Shown here in pieces: positions 35,331 to 44,755 of a stretch of DNA of 64,000 nt (its first letter is position 1; each line of letters opens with the position of its first letter). The notes under the pieces were generated by a model. That model saw only the letters and a program-made list of their open reading frames with translations, did no database searches and was not told the DNA's origin. The stretch is taken from the NCBI RefSeq assembly GCF_003336245.1, contig NZ_QPHM01000001.1:1988113-2052112 (forward strand), in the 5' to 3' direction. The DNA is from Haloplanus salinus (lineage in GTDB: Archaea; Halobacteriota; Halobacteria; Halobacteriales; Haloferacaceae). The position numbers were made by a program, and so were the translations under genes.

Positions 35331-36098
35331 TCACAGGGGCGAGAGCTTCGCCAACAGCTGTGCCCCCCGAAGGGCGCCGGTTCTGGCCGCGGCCTGCCCC
35401 CTGAGCGCGCCCGCCTTCGCGTAGTAGCCGCTTTTGCGCGCCGACCCGACGGCGTAGTGCCGGGCCGAGGCCGGGATGGGCTGTCTGCGACCCCGCATCC
35501 GCGTCGCCCCGCCCCGAACGCCGTCGAGCACCGCGTCGCCGTCCAGGTCCGCCCGCGCCACGTCGTCGATGACGAGTTCGGTGAACGCCCGGCCGACGTG
35601 TGGGACGGAGTGGGCGTCGCTGGCGGCCAGCGCCGGATAGCCACGCTCGGTCGCGAACCGCCGCGCCCGCCGGTTTCGAAACCCCGTGAACAGCCACGAG
35701 TTGAACACTTCGACCGCATCACAGTCGACGAGGTGGCGCCGCGGAATCCCGTGGCGACTCCGCTGGAACGGGTGCGGCACCACCGCCACGCCGCCGTGCT
35801 CGCGCACCCACTCGACCGTCTCGTCGAGCGGCGCGCGCCGCGGCGGCATCTCGGGCACGCCGATAGCCAGCAGGTGCCCCACGCTCGTCGACACCTCGAC
35901 GCCCGGAATTCCGATCAGACCGTACTCGGGGGCGAGTTCGGCCGCCCGAAGCGACTCGTGGATCACGTCGTGGTCGGTGACGACGATGCCGTCCAGCCCG
36001 ATTTCGGCCGCCTGCTCCAACAGCAGCTCCACGGGGTCGTGCGCGTCGTACGAGCCCTCGGAGTGGACGTGTGGGTCGATTCGGAGCGTGGTCTGCAC
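35331..36098 (-). CDS. PHP-domain metal-dependent phosphoesterase
   Basis: 255 residues. The N terminus RIDPHVHSEGSYDAHDPVEL has the HxH metal motif (His10, His12), and IVVTDHDVIHESLRAAEL, GVEVSTSVGHLLAIG, VVPHPF and LAASDAHSVPHVG complete the PHP metal cluster. Members hydrolyse phosphoesters such as nucleotides or RNA ends; this single-domain form matches the haloarchaeal PHP type. The C terminus is basic (RKSGYYAKAGALRGQAAART), unusual in this acidic proteome, and could contact nucleic acid or membrane. Confidence 0.88.
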   Translation of the reverse strand: MQTTLRIDPHVHSEGSYDAHDPVELLLEQAAEIGLDGIVVTDHDVIHESLRAAELAPEYGLIGIPGVEVSTSVGHLLAIGVPEMPPRRAPLDETVEWVREHGGVAVVPHPFQRSRHGIPRRHLVDCDAVEVFNSWLFTGFRNRRARRFATERGYPALAASDAHSVPHVGRAFTELVIDDVARADLDGDAVLDGVRGGATRMRGRRQPIPASARHYAVGSARKSGYYAKAGALRGQAAARTGALRGAQLLAKLSPL

Positions 36099-36145
36099 AC
36101 CTCCCGTTCGCTCGGCGAAAAGATAAGCCTCGTGGCTCGGGGTCG

Positions 36146-37054
36146 CTACTCGGCGACGGCGAGCGTCTCGTCGAGGACGTCCCGCACCGTCGCGACCTGG
36201 TCGTCGTCGAGTTCGACCAGCGGCGGCCGCACCGCGTCGTCGTCGATGACGCCGCGCTCGGTCAGCGCCGCCTTCGTCGTGGGCGCGAACCCGAACTCCA
36301 GGGACGTGTTGAACAGGGGCGCGATGTGGTTCAACTGCAGATCACGGCCGCGCGCCACGTCGTTCGTAGCCGCCGCGTCGATGGCCTCGGCCATCAGCCC
36401 GGGCAGGTAGTTCGACACCGCGTTGATGCCGCCGGTGGCGCCGAGCGCGACGGCGGGGACGAGCTGGCTGTCCCACCCCTGGAACAGGTGGAAGTCGTCG
36501 CCAGTTCGCCGGATCACGTCGATGAGATGCGTCAGATCGCCGCTCGTGTCCTTCATGCCCGCGAGGGTGGGGTGGTCCGCCACCGCCTCGATCAGGTCGG
36601 CGTCGATTGACTGTCCGACACACGAGGGGATGTTGTAGAGGACGACCGGGAGCGACGCGTCGTCGAGGACGGCACGCAGGAACCGCTCGTTGCCGGCGGG
36701 GGCGTTCGCGCCGTGGAAGTAGGGCAGGACGATCAGGACGGCGTCGGCGCCGGCGTCGGCGGCGACGTCGATGCGTTCGAGGGTGCCGGCGACGCTCGTC
36801 GACGCCGCGCCGGGGAGGACCGGCGCGCCGTCCGCGGCGTCGACGCTCGTCGAGACGACCGTCTCGTACTCTTCGAGGGTGAGGCTGGCGAACTCGCCGG
36901 TCGTCCCACAGGGGACGAGGCCGTCGGCGCCGTTCGTGAGGACGAACTCCGCGATGTCCGCGACGCCGTCGGCGTCGACCGAACCGTTCGCGAAGGGCGT
37001 CACCGTCGGCACGAGAGCCGTACCGTACTCCGAGTCGGTGGGTGCTGTTGGCAT
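36146..37054 (-). CDS. Dihydrodipicolinate synthase/KDG aldolase family protein (DapA-like)
   Basis: 302 residues, class I TIM-barrel aldolase. The Schiff-base lysine is Lys168 in LAGMKDTSGD and the catalytic tyrosine Tyr140 in VLYNIPS; GLVPCGTTGEFASLTLEEY is the pyruvate-binding loop. This set is shared by 4-hydroxy-tetrahydrodipicolinate synthase, 2-keto-3-deoxy-(6-phospho)gluconate aldolase and others. No lysine or sugar genes flank it, so the aldehyde partner is undecided. The ATG at 37052-37054 gives MPTAPTDSEYGTALVP; the longer upstream frame runs through the RND gene in another frame and is spurious. Confidence 0.88.
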   Translation of the reverse strand: MPTAPTDSEYGTALVPTVTPFANGSVDADGVADIAEFVLTNGADGLVPCGTTGEFASLTLEEYETVVSTSVDAADGAPVLPGAASTSVAGTLERIDVAADAGADAVLIVLPYFHGANAPAGNERFLRAVLDDASLPVVLYNIPSCVGQSIDADLIEAVADHPTLAGMKDTSGDLTHLIDVIRRTGDDFHLFQGWDSQLVPAVALGATGGINAVSNYLPGLMAEAIDAAATNDVARGRDLQLNHIAPLFNTSLEFGFAPTTKAALTERGVIDDDAVRPPLVELDDDQVATVRDVLDETLAVAE

Positions 37055-37098
37055 AGTGATTGATATCTCGACGCGTGGATAGTTAGGCGTTCCCCTGC

Positions 37099-39447
37099 CT
37101 ACGGCGCCGGGTCGGCGCCCGCCCCGGACCGCCCGATTGCGGCGCGGACGCGGTCCTCGAGCGTATCGAGGACGACCAGCGTCGGCGGAAGGGTCGCCAG
37201 CGCCGCCACCAGCGTCAGGAAGATGACACCCACGGTCAGGAAGCCGAAGTCCGCGAGGATGGGGAACGGCGAGAGCGTCAGCGCCGAGAAGCCGAAGACG
37301 GTCGTCATCCCCGAGACGGAGATGGCTTTCCCCACGCGGGTCGCGGCCGTCTCCACGGCGTCGAGTTTGCTCACGCCCGCCCGGGCCTTCTCCTCGTAGT
37401 ACCGCTCCATGACGATGATGGTGTATTCGGCGCCGATACCGACGGTCAGCGCCCCCAGGCTGGCGCCGAGCGGCGACACCGGAATGTCGAGCGCCGCCAT
37501 GTAGAGGCTCTGCCAGCCGATGACGAAAAACATCGGCACCAGCGGCGCGACGGCCTTCACCAGCCGACGGTAGTACGCCAACAGCAAGCCGAAGATGAGG
37601 ACGACACCGAGCCCCGTCGTCACGTTTCGGCTCTCGATCTGGTCGACGATCGAAGGCGGCGAGATTGCGGCCGTACCGGTGAGCTCCGCCTGCACACCCG
37701 GCGGCGGGTTGCTGAACGTGATCGCGTCCTGGACGTTCGTGACGAACGAGAGGGTCTCGTCGGTCGTCATGTCCTGGGTCGCGATCACCGTGATGTGTGC
37801 GTAGCCGTCGCTGTAGTAGCGAGCGCGCTCCCGGGCGGGGACGCGGTCGAGAACGCGGTCGACGCCCGCCTCGGTCTCCGGAATCTCGCCGCCGTTGTAC
37901 TCCGCGACGAGCGTCGCCGGTGAGTCGACGCCGCTGACGAGCGGTGCCCCGACGGCGACTCGCTCGAAGTCCTCCATCCAGCGTAACACCGCCGGATGTC
38001 TGAGGTCGCTCCCGAGGACCATCACGTCGTACTGGACGGCCGTGCCGCCGCCGGTCTCGGCGCGGAACTGCTGGAGGTCGACGTAGGCGGGTAGATCCTG
38101 CGGAATGAACTCCTCGGTGTCGGCGAGGGTACCGAGTTCGGTCCCGGCCTGAAAGCCCGCGCCCATCAGCAGGACGGCGGCGAGCAGGACGACCGCCGGA
38201 TTGGCCGCCAGCACCCGCGAGGTCCGGCCGAGCGCGCGGCCGAACGTGCCGACCCGTTCGGAGTCGATGGGATCGTCGTCGCCGTCGCCGTCGCCGGCCG
38301 GGTCGGTGGGCGGCGTGTCGTCGTCGGTGTCGCCGTCCGGATCGGTCGAGCCTCCCGTCCACCCGCCGTCGGCGAGTTCGCGCACCCCGAGTTCGCCGAG
38401 GCCTCGCCGCCGGAAGCGTGCGTACAACGTCAGCACCGGCAGCAGGACGATCAGCCCCGCGAGGAAGGTCAGCAGGACGCCGAAGATAGAAGTCTGGGCG
38501 AACCAGACGAACGCGGGCGTCCCCTGGGTCGAAATCCAGGTGGCACCGAAGCCGAGCGCCGCGGCGAGCATCGCGACGAACACCGGCGGACCGATCCCCG
38601 CCAGCGCCCGCGGGAGCGCCTCCCGCGGCGGCGCCGTCTCCAACTCCTCCTCGTATCGCTCGTGGAACTGGACGGAGTAGTCGATGCCGAGGCCGATCAA
38701 GATGGGGAAGACGGCGCTCGTCAGCGTCGAGTTCGGGACTCCCGCGTAGCCGATGGCGCCGAACGTGTAGAGGACGCCCATGAAGACGGCGACGATGGGG
38801 AGGAGGCGCAGGCGAACCCCCCGGAAGAGGAAAAAGAGCGCGACGATCATCAGCCCGACCGCGAGGCCGAGCAGCCGGTTCGTGCTCTGCTGGATGAGCA
38901 CGGACAGCTGTGCCGAGAAGGCGGCCGAGCCGGTGACGATGACGCCCACGCCGGCGGGGAACCGTGCCCACTCCTCGGCGTCCAGCGCCTCGACGTAGAT
39001 GGGCCGTTCCTCCGGCTGGGTGAGTCCCGGGTCGAACACCACCCGGACGAACGCCAGATCCGAGCGCCCGAGCACGCGCTCGATTTTCGCCTGCGAGTTC
39101 GGAATCCGGCCGTACTCCGCGCGCACCCGGTCGGCCGGGCTGGAGACGTACGCGACGTCCTCCACCGACGACATCCGGTCGTCGAACCGGGCCATGGCCC
39201 TGAGCGTCGCCGGATCGGTCACCTCGCCCCTGACGAGGACGGATATCGACCCGCGGTCGAACGTGTCGTCGAACCTCTCGAGGGTCGGGTTCTCGGCGGT
39301 GAAGGCCTGATCGCCCGTGACGCTCGTGATCTGTGCCGCCCCACCGAGCGCCGTGACGAGGAGGAGCGCGGCGACCAGAAGCGTCGCGACCGGGTGGGCC
39401 TGAATCTCGTGACCGACGGTCCGGAACAGCTGTCGGAGCGCGGACAT
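37099..39447 (-). CDS. RND-superfamily exporter (MMPL/HpnN-like permease)
   Basis: 782 residues. Two repeats, each with one helix, a large extracytoplasmic domain and five more helices: first helix ATLLVAALLLVTALGGAAQI, a sterol-sensing-domain-like cluster around LLGLAVGLMIVALFFLFRGV, and its repeat TTGLGVVLIFGLLLAYYRRL. Motifs IGLGIDYSVQFHERY and VGIGAEYTIIVMERYYEEKA are the proton-relay-type D/E motifs of archaeal RND/MMPL proteins. A cytoplasmic acidic loop (about 365-400) separates the halves. It probably exports lipids or hydrophobic compounds. The upstream COG1361 gene (48 bases away) is likely its partner. Confidence 0.88.
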   Translation of the reverse strand: MSALRQLFRTVGHEIQAHPVATLLVAALLLVTALGGAAQITSVTGDQAFTAENPTLERFDDTFDRGSISVLVRGEVTDPATLRAMARFDDRMSSVEDVAYVSSPADRVRAEYGRIPNSQAKIERVLGRSDLAFVRVVFDPGLTQPEERPIYVEALDAEEWARFPAGVGVIVTGSAAFSAQLSVLIQQSTNRLLGLAVGLMIVALFFLFRGVRLRLLPIVAVFMGVLYTFGAIGYAGVPNSTLTSAVFPILIGLGIDYSVQFHERYEEELETAPPREALPRALAGIGPPVFVAMLAAALGFGATWISTQGTPAFVWFAQTSIFGVLLTFLAGLIVLLPVLTLYARFRRRGLGELGVRELADGGWTGGSTDPDGDTDDDTPPTDPAGDGDGDDDPIDSERVGTFGRALGRTSRVLAANPAVVLLAAVLLMGAGFQAGTELGTLADTEEFIPQDLPAYVDLQQFRAETGGGTAVQYDVMVLGSDLRHPAVLRWMEDFERVAVGAPLVSGVDSPATLVAEYNGGEIPETEAGVDRVLDRVPARERARYYSDGYAHITVIATQDMTTDETLSFVTNVQDAITFSNPPPGVQAELTGTAAISPPSIVDQIESRNVTTGLGVVLIFGLLLAYYRRLVKAVAPLVPMFFVIGWQSLYMAALDIPVSPLGASLGALTVGIGAEYTIIVMERYYEEKARAGVSKLDAVETAATRVGKAISVSGMTTVFGFSALTLSPFPILADFGFLTVGVIFLTLVAALATLPPTLVVLDTLEDRVRAAIGRSGAGADPAP

Positions 39448-39495
39448 CTCAGCCCACCCCCAGCAGGGACCCGGCGCTCGTTCCGTGTCCGTCGA

Positions 39496-41127
39496 TCATC
39501 GTCGGCGGTACCAGACGACGCCACCGATCACGGCCAGCACGACGACGACGCCGACGACGACCGGCGGGACGGGCGGGCCGCCCGACGGCTCGTCGACCGG
39601 CACGCCGATGGGCATGCCGTCCGTGAACTCCGTGTCACCGTCGGCTTCGTCGTACCGCACTTCGATGGAGGAGGCGTACTCCTTGGGGAGGGCGTCGCTC
39701 GTGGCGCTGATCCGGAACGTGGCCGTCGACGTCTCGCCCGGCTCCATCCGCCCGAGGAACGCGCCGTCGTCGGACGTCGAGAGCGGATCGCTGGCGAACA
39801 GGCGAGCGTTGGCCGCCGAAATCGGCTCGGCGCCGACGTAGCGAACGTCGGCGGAGAGCTGTGCCGTCCCGCCCGGCGTCACCGCCGTCGAGACGTTCGA
39901 CACCTCGAACCGGTCGCGCTCGGCCTCGATCACCGCCGTCTTTCGGAGCGGGTTCGACGCCGTGAGCACGTCGCCGTCGGCGTTCTCGTACTCCACGTCG
40001 AAGGTGAAGGAGTTCGCTCCCGGTTCCGCGTCGCTCGCGATGGCGGCGGTGAAGGAAACGTCGGCGGACTCGCCGGGAGCGAGCGTCCCGACTGCCGCTT
40101 CGCCGTTCGTCGGCGTCACCGTCCCGTGTTCGCGCATCCGAACCACGACGTTCCGAGCGGGGGCCGGGCCGGTGTTCGTGACCTGCCCCGAGACGGTCGC
40201 TTCGTTCTCGTCGACGCGGAAGTTCGACGTGTCGAGATCGGACAGGGTGAACGTGCGCTCCGCCCGGACCGTCACGCCCGTCGTCAGTGTGTCCGATCGC
40301 TGGCCGATGTCGTTCCCGTCGCGATAGGAGACGACGGCGTCGACGGGGTACGTGCCCGGCGTGACGTCGTCGGTGGCGCCGACCTGCACCGACACCCGCC
40401 GCGTCTCGTCCGGCTCCAGGGACTGCACGAACACGCCCGTCTCCGCCGCTGGCGTCGCCGGACTGCCGAAAAAGAGCCCCGACGCGCCCGAGGACAGGCG
40501 CACCGACGCGTTCCGTGCCGGCTGTGTTCCGGTGTTCTTGATCGTGAAGGCCAGCGACCCCGTGTCGCCGGCGAATAGCCGGTTCGTGCCTTCGGAGACG
40601 ATGTCGAAGGACGCCTGCTCCTCGATGCGGATCGTCAGATCGACCGTCCGCTCCTTGTCGAGCCAGACGTACTCGATCTCCGAGGGACCCGACGCCGTTT
40701 CGTCGTAGATTACCGCGCGGGCGTGGCGGTAGGTGACCTCGACCGGTACGGTGTAGGTTCCGGGGTCGGCGTCGCCGATTTCGAGGGCGAACGTGAACTC
40801 CTCGACGCCGCCGGGGCCGATACTCCCCGCCGTCACCGTCCCCGTCTTCACGTCGATGGGCGCGCCGATCCGCCCTTCGCGTACGTCCATCTGGACGCTC
40901 CGTGCCGTCTGTACTTGCTCCTGGAACCGCCCGATACCGCCGTCTTCGATGTTGCCGTCGTTGGTCGTGACGACGGTCAGCTGTGCCCGTTGGTTCGGCT
41001 GGAACGTGTCGTCGGCGACGCTGTGACTCAACTCGGGGTTCCCGGTGACGACGCTCGACGCCACGGCGGGAACGACCGGCGCCAGCAGCAGACAGCCGAC
41101 GACCGCGAAAATCGTGACCTGCCTCAT
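39496..41127 (-). CDS. COG1361 S-layer-like secreted protein with C-terminal membrane anchor
   Basis: 543 residues from ATG 41125-41127: signal peptide (VTIFAVVGCLLLAPVVPAVA), then about four immunoglobulin-like/CARDB (NEW3-type) repeats, each with an N.GT.PA.N..VRL or T..GPAPARN..V pattern and an 'LAPGES/LEPDET' turn, and a C-terminal helix PVVVGVVVVLAVIGGVVWYR with an RRR tail. COG1361 proteins accompany RND exporters in haloarchaea, perhaps as extracytoplasmic adaptors. It is the first gene of a two-gene operon with the RND permease. Confidence 0.85.
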   Translation of the reverse strand: MRQVTIFAVVGCLLLAPVVPAVASSVVTGNPELSHSVADDTFQPNQRAQLTVVTTNDGNIEDGGIGRFQEQVQTARSVQMDVREGRIGAPIDVKTGTVTAGSIGPGGVEEFTFALEIGDADPGTYTVPVEVTYRHARAVIYDETASGPSEIEYVWLDKERTVDLTIRIEEQASFDIVSEGTNRLFAGDTGSLAFTIKNTGTQPARNASVRLSSGASGLFFGSPATPAAETGVFVQSLEPDETRRVSVQVGATDDVTPGTYPVDAVVSYRDGNDIGQRSDTLTTGVTVRAERTFTLSDLDTSNFRVDENEATVSGQVTNTGPAPARNVVVRMREHGTVTPTNGEAAVGTLAPGESADVSFTAAIASDAEPGANSFTFDVEYENADGDVLTASNPLRKTAVIEAERDRFEVSNVSTAVTPGGTAQLSADVRYVGAEPISAANARLFASDPLSTSDDGAFLGRMEPGETSTATFRISATSDALPKEYASSIEVRYDEADGDTEFTDGMPIGVPVDEPSGGPPVPPVVVGVVVVLAVIGGVVWYRRR

Positions 41128-41254
41128 GATGGCATCTTCGGTGCGCCGGGGATAACGATGACGATTACGCCGGTGGAACGACAACGGCGTTCAACCGTAT
41201 TCGAGTTGCTTTCGGGACGGTGCGCGTGGTCGTCGCCGATCCGGGCATTCGCGG

Positions 41255-42280
41255 TCAGTACGACAGCCGGACCACGCGGTCCGTCTCACCGTCGACGAGT
41301 TTCAACGTCTCGTGATCGTTGTCGAGGACGGGTGCGGAGGCGCTCCAGTAGACGTGCCCCTCCCGGTTCCGGCCCTCGCCGACGTGGACGACGAGTTCCT
41401 CACCCGGCCGGAGTGTCCGTCCGTCGAAGAAGAAGTAGCTCTTGCCGTCGCCCTCGATGAGATACCAGTCCGAGAGGTCGACGCTCTCCCGGCCCGCGTT
41501 CTCGACGACGACGTACTCGTCGGCCAACGCCGCTCCGTCGTCACCCGGTGGGTTGGGGTGGACGGCGGCGATGCGGAGGGCCGGCGCGGCCGATTCGCGG
41601 CGCGGCGGCGTCGGCTCGACGGTCGCACACGACCAGACGCCTCGCCCGGCGCTCCGGGCCGCCCGTTCCGCGTCGGCGTACCGGCCGTCCGTGGCACGGG
41701 CGTGGCCGCGGGCGACGAACCGACGGTTGAGCGAGCGCCCGTCGACCGCCAGGACGGCGGTCGGCGCGCCGGCACCGCCGGTCACCGACCGGACCGTGAC
41801 CGACTCGCCGACCAGCGCCGTCCGCGTATCGGCCAGCGCCCGACGGCCCGCCTCGGCGAGACACGTCCGCCCGTAACTCCCGGTTACGACCCCGTCGAAC
41901 CGACCGGGATCGCCCCCGTCGACTCCGGGGGCGTCGATGCCCGCGAGTCGGACCGTCCGCCGCTCGCCCGCCGCGGTCCGATAGGTGATCCGGTCGCCGC
42001 CGGGGACGCCGAGAACCGTCGCCGACGCGCTCGTGGCCGCGACGGCCGCCCTCGTTCCGAGGCGTTCGGCGGCCGTCGACCGGCCGTCGCTCGCGGCGGG
42101 CGTCGTCGCCCCGGTGGGCGCGGGCGGCGCGGACTGCGCGGCGACCCCACCGACTGCCAGTCCCACCACGGCGACGACGAGCAGGGCACGGTGGTCCAAC
42201 GCGTCGACCCGGGTGACGGCGTACGCACCGACGCCGAGAACGACGGCGAGAGCGAGCGCGAACGAGGCGAGCGGGAGCAT
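41255..42280 (-). CDS. Membrane-anchored nuclease-like protein with lamin-tail domain
   Basis: 341 residues. Two N-terminal helices (SFALALAVVLGVGAYAV and LLVVAVVGLAVGGVAAQ), then a staphylococcal-nuclease-like OB-fold domain (about 85-215: VRLAGIDAPGVDGGDPGRFD, LNRRFVARGHARATDGRYAD with SNase-like order), and a C-terminal lamin-tail domain (about 235-341: EYVVVENAGRESVDLSDWYL, WSASAPVLDNDHETLKLVDG). Likely displayed on the cell surface, possibly for extracellular DNA use. The SNase catalytic Arg/Asp/Glu set is only partly evident, so activity is uncertain. Confidence 0.8.
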   Translation of the reverse strand: MLPLASFALALAVVLGVGAYAVTRVDALDHRALLVVAVVGLAVGGVAAQSAPPAPTGATTPAASDGRSTAAERLGTRAAVAATSASATVLGVPGGDRITYRTAAGERRTVRLAGIDAPGVDGGDPGRFDGVVTGSYGRTCLAEAGRRALADTRTALVGESVTVRSVTGGAGAPTAVLAVDGRSLNRRFVARGHARATDGRYADAERAARSAGRGVWSCATVEPTPPRRESAAPALRIAAVHPNPPGDDGAALADEYVVVENAGRESVDLSDWYLIEGDGKSYFFFDGRTLRPGEELVVHVGEGRNREGHVYWSASAPVLDNDHETLKLVDGETDRVVRLSY

Positions 42281-42402
42281 GATGAACAGGCGGCGTTGCT
42301 TCCGGTCAGTCGTCGACCGACTTAGTTATTCGCCCGCGCTCTCACTCCCGATAACGCCCCTGCGGGGCCACGTATCCCGCAGCAACTCGAGGGGTCGGCG
42401 GT

Positions 42403-42975
42403 TCACAGGTGGCGTATTCGACGGATCGAGAGTTCGACGTCGAACCGGTCCAAGGCGGTCGATTCTTGGGCCCGTCCGTCGCGCTCGAACCGCACCCGTT
42501 CGACCACCGTCGCGGTGTCGCCGGGGTCGAGGCCGTCGTCCTCGTCGTCGTCCCGGCCGAACCGGAACCGGGGGTAGTCGGTGGCGACGATCCGGAAAAC
42601 CTCCGCGTGTTCGTACCGGACGCGCACCCGAAACTCGACGTCGCGGATCGGCCGTTCGCCCGTGTTCTCGACGTCGAACTGGTAGCGAACGAACGCGAAC
42701 TTCTCCAGTTCGGTTCGACGGACGGCGAGTTGACGGTTCCGCACCTCGACGTCCTCGCTCGGGAGCGACGCTGGCGTCGCCGTCGGCGGGGGGGTTCGCG
42801 CGGGCGGCGTCGGCGTTCGCGTCGGCGTTCGCGTCGGCGCCGCCCCTCCGTCCCCGGAACCGGGCGTGCCCGTCGTCTCGGGTTCGATGAACAGGCCGCT
42901 ACAGCCGGCCAGCGACGCGAGGAGGCCCGCCCCGGCGCCGAGGATCGCCCGCCGCCCGGTACGGTCGTCACCCAT
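42403..42975 (-). CDS. Tat-type lipoprotein, haloarchaeal, unknown function
   Basis: 190 residues. The N terminus has a twin-arginine motif (TGRRAILGAGAGLLA) and lipobox LAGC with Cys25. A Thr/Pro-rich stalk (TPTRTPTRTPTPPARTPPPT) spaces a beta-sandwich domain of the FxxC/NEW3 sort: VRYQFDVENTGERPIRDVEF, RVRVRYEHAEVFRIVATDYP. A surface lipoprotein of unknown role. An in-frame start at 43047 lies upstream but would put 24 extra residues before the signal, so the later ATG is chosen. Confidence 0.75.
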   Translation of the reverse strand: MGDDRTGRRAILGAGAGLLASLAGCSGLFIEPETTGTPGSGDGGAAPTRTPTRTPTPPARTPPPTATPASLPSEDVEVRNRQLAVRRTELEKFAFVRYQFDVENTGERPIRDVEFRVRVRYEHAEVFRIVATDYPRFRFGRDDDEDDGLDPGDTATVVERVRFERDGRAQESTALDRFDVELSIRRIRHL

Positions 42976-43176
42976 CGACGCGGACAACGTGGTCGGGGGG
43001 ATTAAAACTCGCCCTTCGATTCTCAGTATCGAGAGCGGCGGGGCCACGGGGACCCCCAGTCCCTCGGGTCGCGAGCGATCCCCGACCTCCGGGCAACCGG
43101 TCGTGTGCCGGTTACGGCCGACGCGAAGCGCCGGCGACGGCGCGACCCTTTTGCTCGCTCACCACTACTGCCGGGT

Positions 43177-43851
43177 ATGAGCTACGAGGCGGTCCTCTTC
43201 GACAACGACGGCGTCCTCGTCGAACCGATCGACCGGTCGGTCCTCCGCGGGGCGACCTGGGAAGCCTTCGACGCCCTCGGCGTCCCCGACCCCGACCCCG
43301 ACGACGTCGACCGCGTCTCGATCGGCGTCACCCCCGACCTGCTCTCGACGGTCTGTGCGACCTATGACCTCGATCCCGCGCGCTTCTGGCGCGCCCGCGA
43401 CTACCACTCCTCGCACGCCCAGCGCGCCGAACTCCGCGCCGGCCGGGCCGCCCTCTACGACGACTTCGACGCGGTCCGTGCGATCGACGCCCCACGCGGT
43501 ATCGTCAGTTCGAACCAGCAGGGAACCGTCGAGTTCATGCACGACTTCTTCGCGACTCGCGACCTTTTTGCCACCGCCTACGGGCGCGAGCCGACGGTCC
43601 GGAGCCTGTCACGGAAGAAACCGGACCCCTACTACCTCCACCGTGCGCTCGCCGACATCGACGCCGACGCCGCGCTGTTCGTCGGCGACAGCGAATCCGA
43701 CGTGCGAGCGGCCCGGAACGCGGGCCTCGACGCCGCGTTCGTCCGCCGCCCTCACCGCGAGTCCTACGACCTCTCGGTCGATCCCACCTACGAACTCGAC
43801 GGGCTGGCCGCCCTCCTCGACGTCGACGGCGTGCCGGTCCGCGGGCGGTAG
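43177..43851 (+). CDS. HAD-family hydrolase (phosphoglycolate phosphatase-like)
   Basis: 224 residues. Motif I is [11 protein letters not shown] (DxD-type nucleophile pair), motif II SSNQQG, motif III lysine in RKKPDPYYL and motif [16 protein letters not shown], with an alpha-helical C1 cap between motifs I and II. It fits the beta-phosphoglucomutase/phosphoglycolate phosphatase subgroup, but substrate is not determinable. The ATG at 43177 gives the family start; an in-frame start at 43105 is not supported. Confidence 0.9.
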   Translation: MSYEAVLFDNDGVLVEPIDRSVLRGATWEAFDALGVPDPDPDDVDRVSIGVTPDLLSTVCATYDLDPARFWRARDYHSSHAQRAELRAGRAALYDDFDAVRAIDAPRGIVSSNQQGTVEFMHDFFATRDLFATAYGREPTVRSLSRKKPDPYYLHRALADIDADAALFVGDSESDVRAARNAGLDAAFVRRPHRESYDLSVDPTYELDGLAALLDVDGVPVRGR

Positions 43852-43888
43852 GCGCCGGGGCTATACCCCTCCAGTCCCTACACGGTGT

Positions 43889-44296
43889 ATGAGCGAGAAC
43901 GAACGCTCCCTCGCGGACCTGTCGGACGAGGAGTGGCGCGACCGACTCACGGACGACGAGTATCACATCCTGCGAGAACGCGGCACCGAACCCAAGTTCA
44001 GCGGCGACTACCTCGATCAGAAGGCGGACGGTACCTACGCCTGTGCGGGGTGTGGGACCGCGCTCTTCGACGCCGACACCAAGTTCGACTCCGGGAGCGG
44101 CTGGCCGAGCTTCTACGATATCGTCGACGGGGCCGTCGAACTGGAGACCGACACCCGACACGGGATGCGCCGGACGGAGGTGCTGTGTGCGACGTGTGGC
44201 GGCCACCTCGGCCACGTCTTCGAGGACGGTCCCGAGCCGACTGGCAAGCGGTACTGTATCAACTCCGTCGCGCTCGATTTCGACGCCGACGCCTAA
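43889..44296 (+). CDS. msrB: Peptide-methionine (R)-S-oxide reductase
   Basis: 135 residues. Repairs oxidised methionine (R-sulfoxide) in proteins. Zinc-site cysteines C52/C55 (CAGC) and C100/C103 (CATC), the GWPSFYD and [11 protein letters not shown] blocks, and catalytic Cys123 in RYCINSVAL are all present. A TATA-like CTATACC (43861-43867) lies about 25 bases before the ATG, suggesting a leaderless transcript. It converges on the Usp gene with a 4-base overlap; both fit stress defence. Confidence 0.96.
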   Translation: MSENERSLADLSDEEWRDRLTDDEYHILRERGTEPKFSGDYLDQKADGTYACAGCGTALFDADTKFDSGSGWPSFYDIVDGAVELETDTRHGMRRTEVLCATCGGHLGHVFEDGPEPTGKRYCINSVALDFDADA

Positions 44297-44724
44297 TCGC
44301 CGCCGATATTGACCGTCAACACCGGCACGTCGGACATCGTGACGACCTTCTGTGAGACGCTCCCGAGCATGTTCCGCTCGTAGTCGGCGCCGTGGGTGCC
44401 CATGACGACGAGGTCGATCCCCGCCTCGTCGGCGTAGGCGAGCACCTCGTCGGCGGGATTGCCCTGCCTGATCGCCGTCCGGACCGTGACGCCCTCGGCT
44501 TCGAGTCGGCTCGCCACCCCGGTGGTCGCCGTCTCCCCCTCGGCCCGGAGGCCGTCGACCACGTCGCCTTGCATCTCCTCTTGGAGCGTCAGGAACGAGC
44601 GGTCGTCGATCACGTACAGGGCGTGGACGGTGGCCGACCGGCGCGCGGCGATGTCGGCCGCGTGCTCCATCACCGCGTCCATCGACTCGCTCCCGTCCGT
44701 CGGGAGCAGGATGTCCTCGTACAT
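44293..44724 (-). CDS. Universal stress protein (UspA family)
   Basis: 143 residues, single Usp domain beginning [20 protein letters not shown]. The ATP-binding G2xG9xG(S/T) motif is seen as [20 protein letters not shown] near the C terminus, so this is probably the nucleotide-binding Usp type. Haloarchaea carry many copies with unknown specific roles. The gene lies 31 bases from the next upstream gene stop on the same strand. Confidence 0.92.
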   Translation of the reverse strand: MYEDILLPTDGSESMDAVMEHAADIAARRSATVHALYVIDDRSFLTLQEEMQGDVVDGLRAEGETATTGVASRLEAEGVTVRTAIRQGNPADEVLAYADEAGIDLVVMGTHGADYERNMLGSVSQKVVTMSDVPVLTVNIGGD

Positions 44725-44755
44725 CGTGTACGTCGTCGGTTCGACGCGCGGGTTC

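Noticed and set aside
36146-38971. A 941-codon minus-strand open frame covering the DapA-like gene and much of the RND gene
   Set aside because: Only the last 302 codons match a protein family; the rest is arginine/proline-rich antisense-like sequence in another frame of the RND gene.
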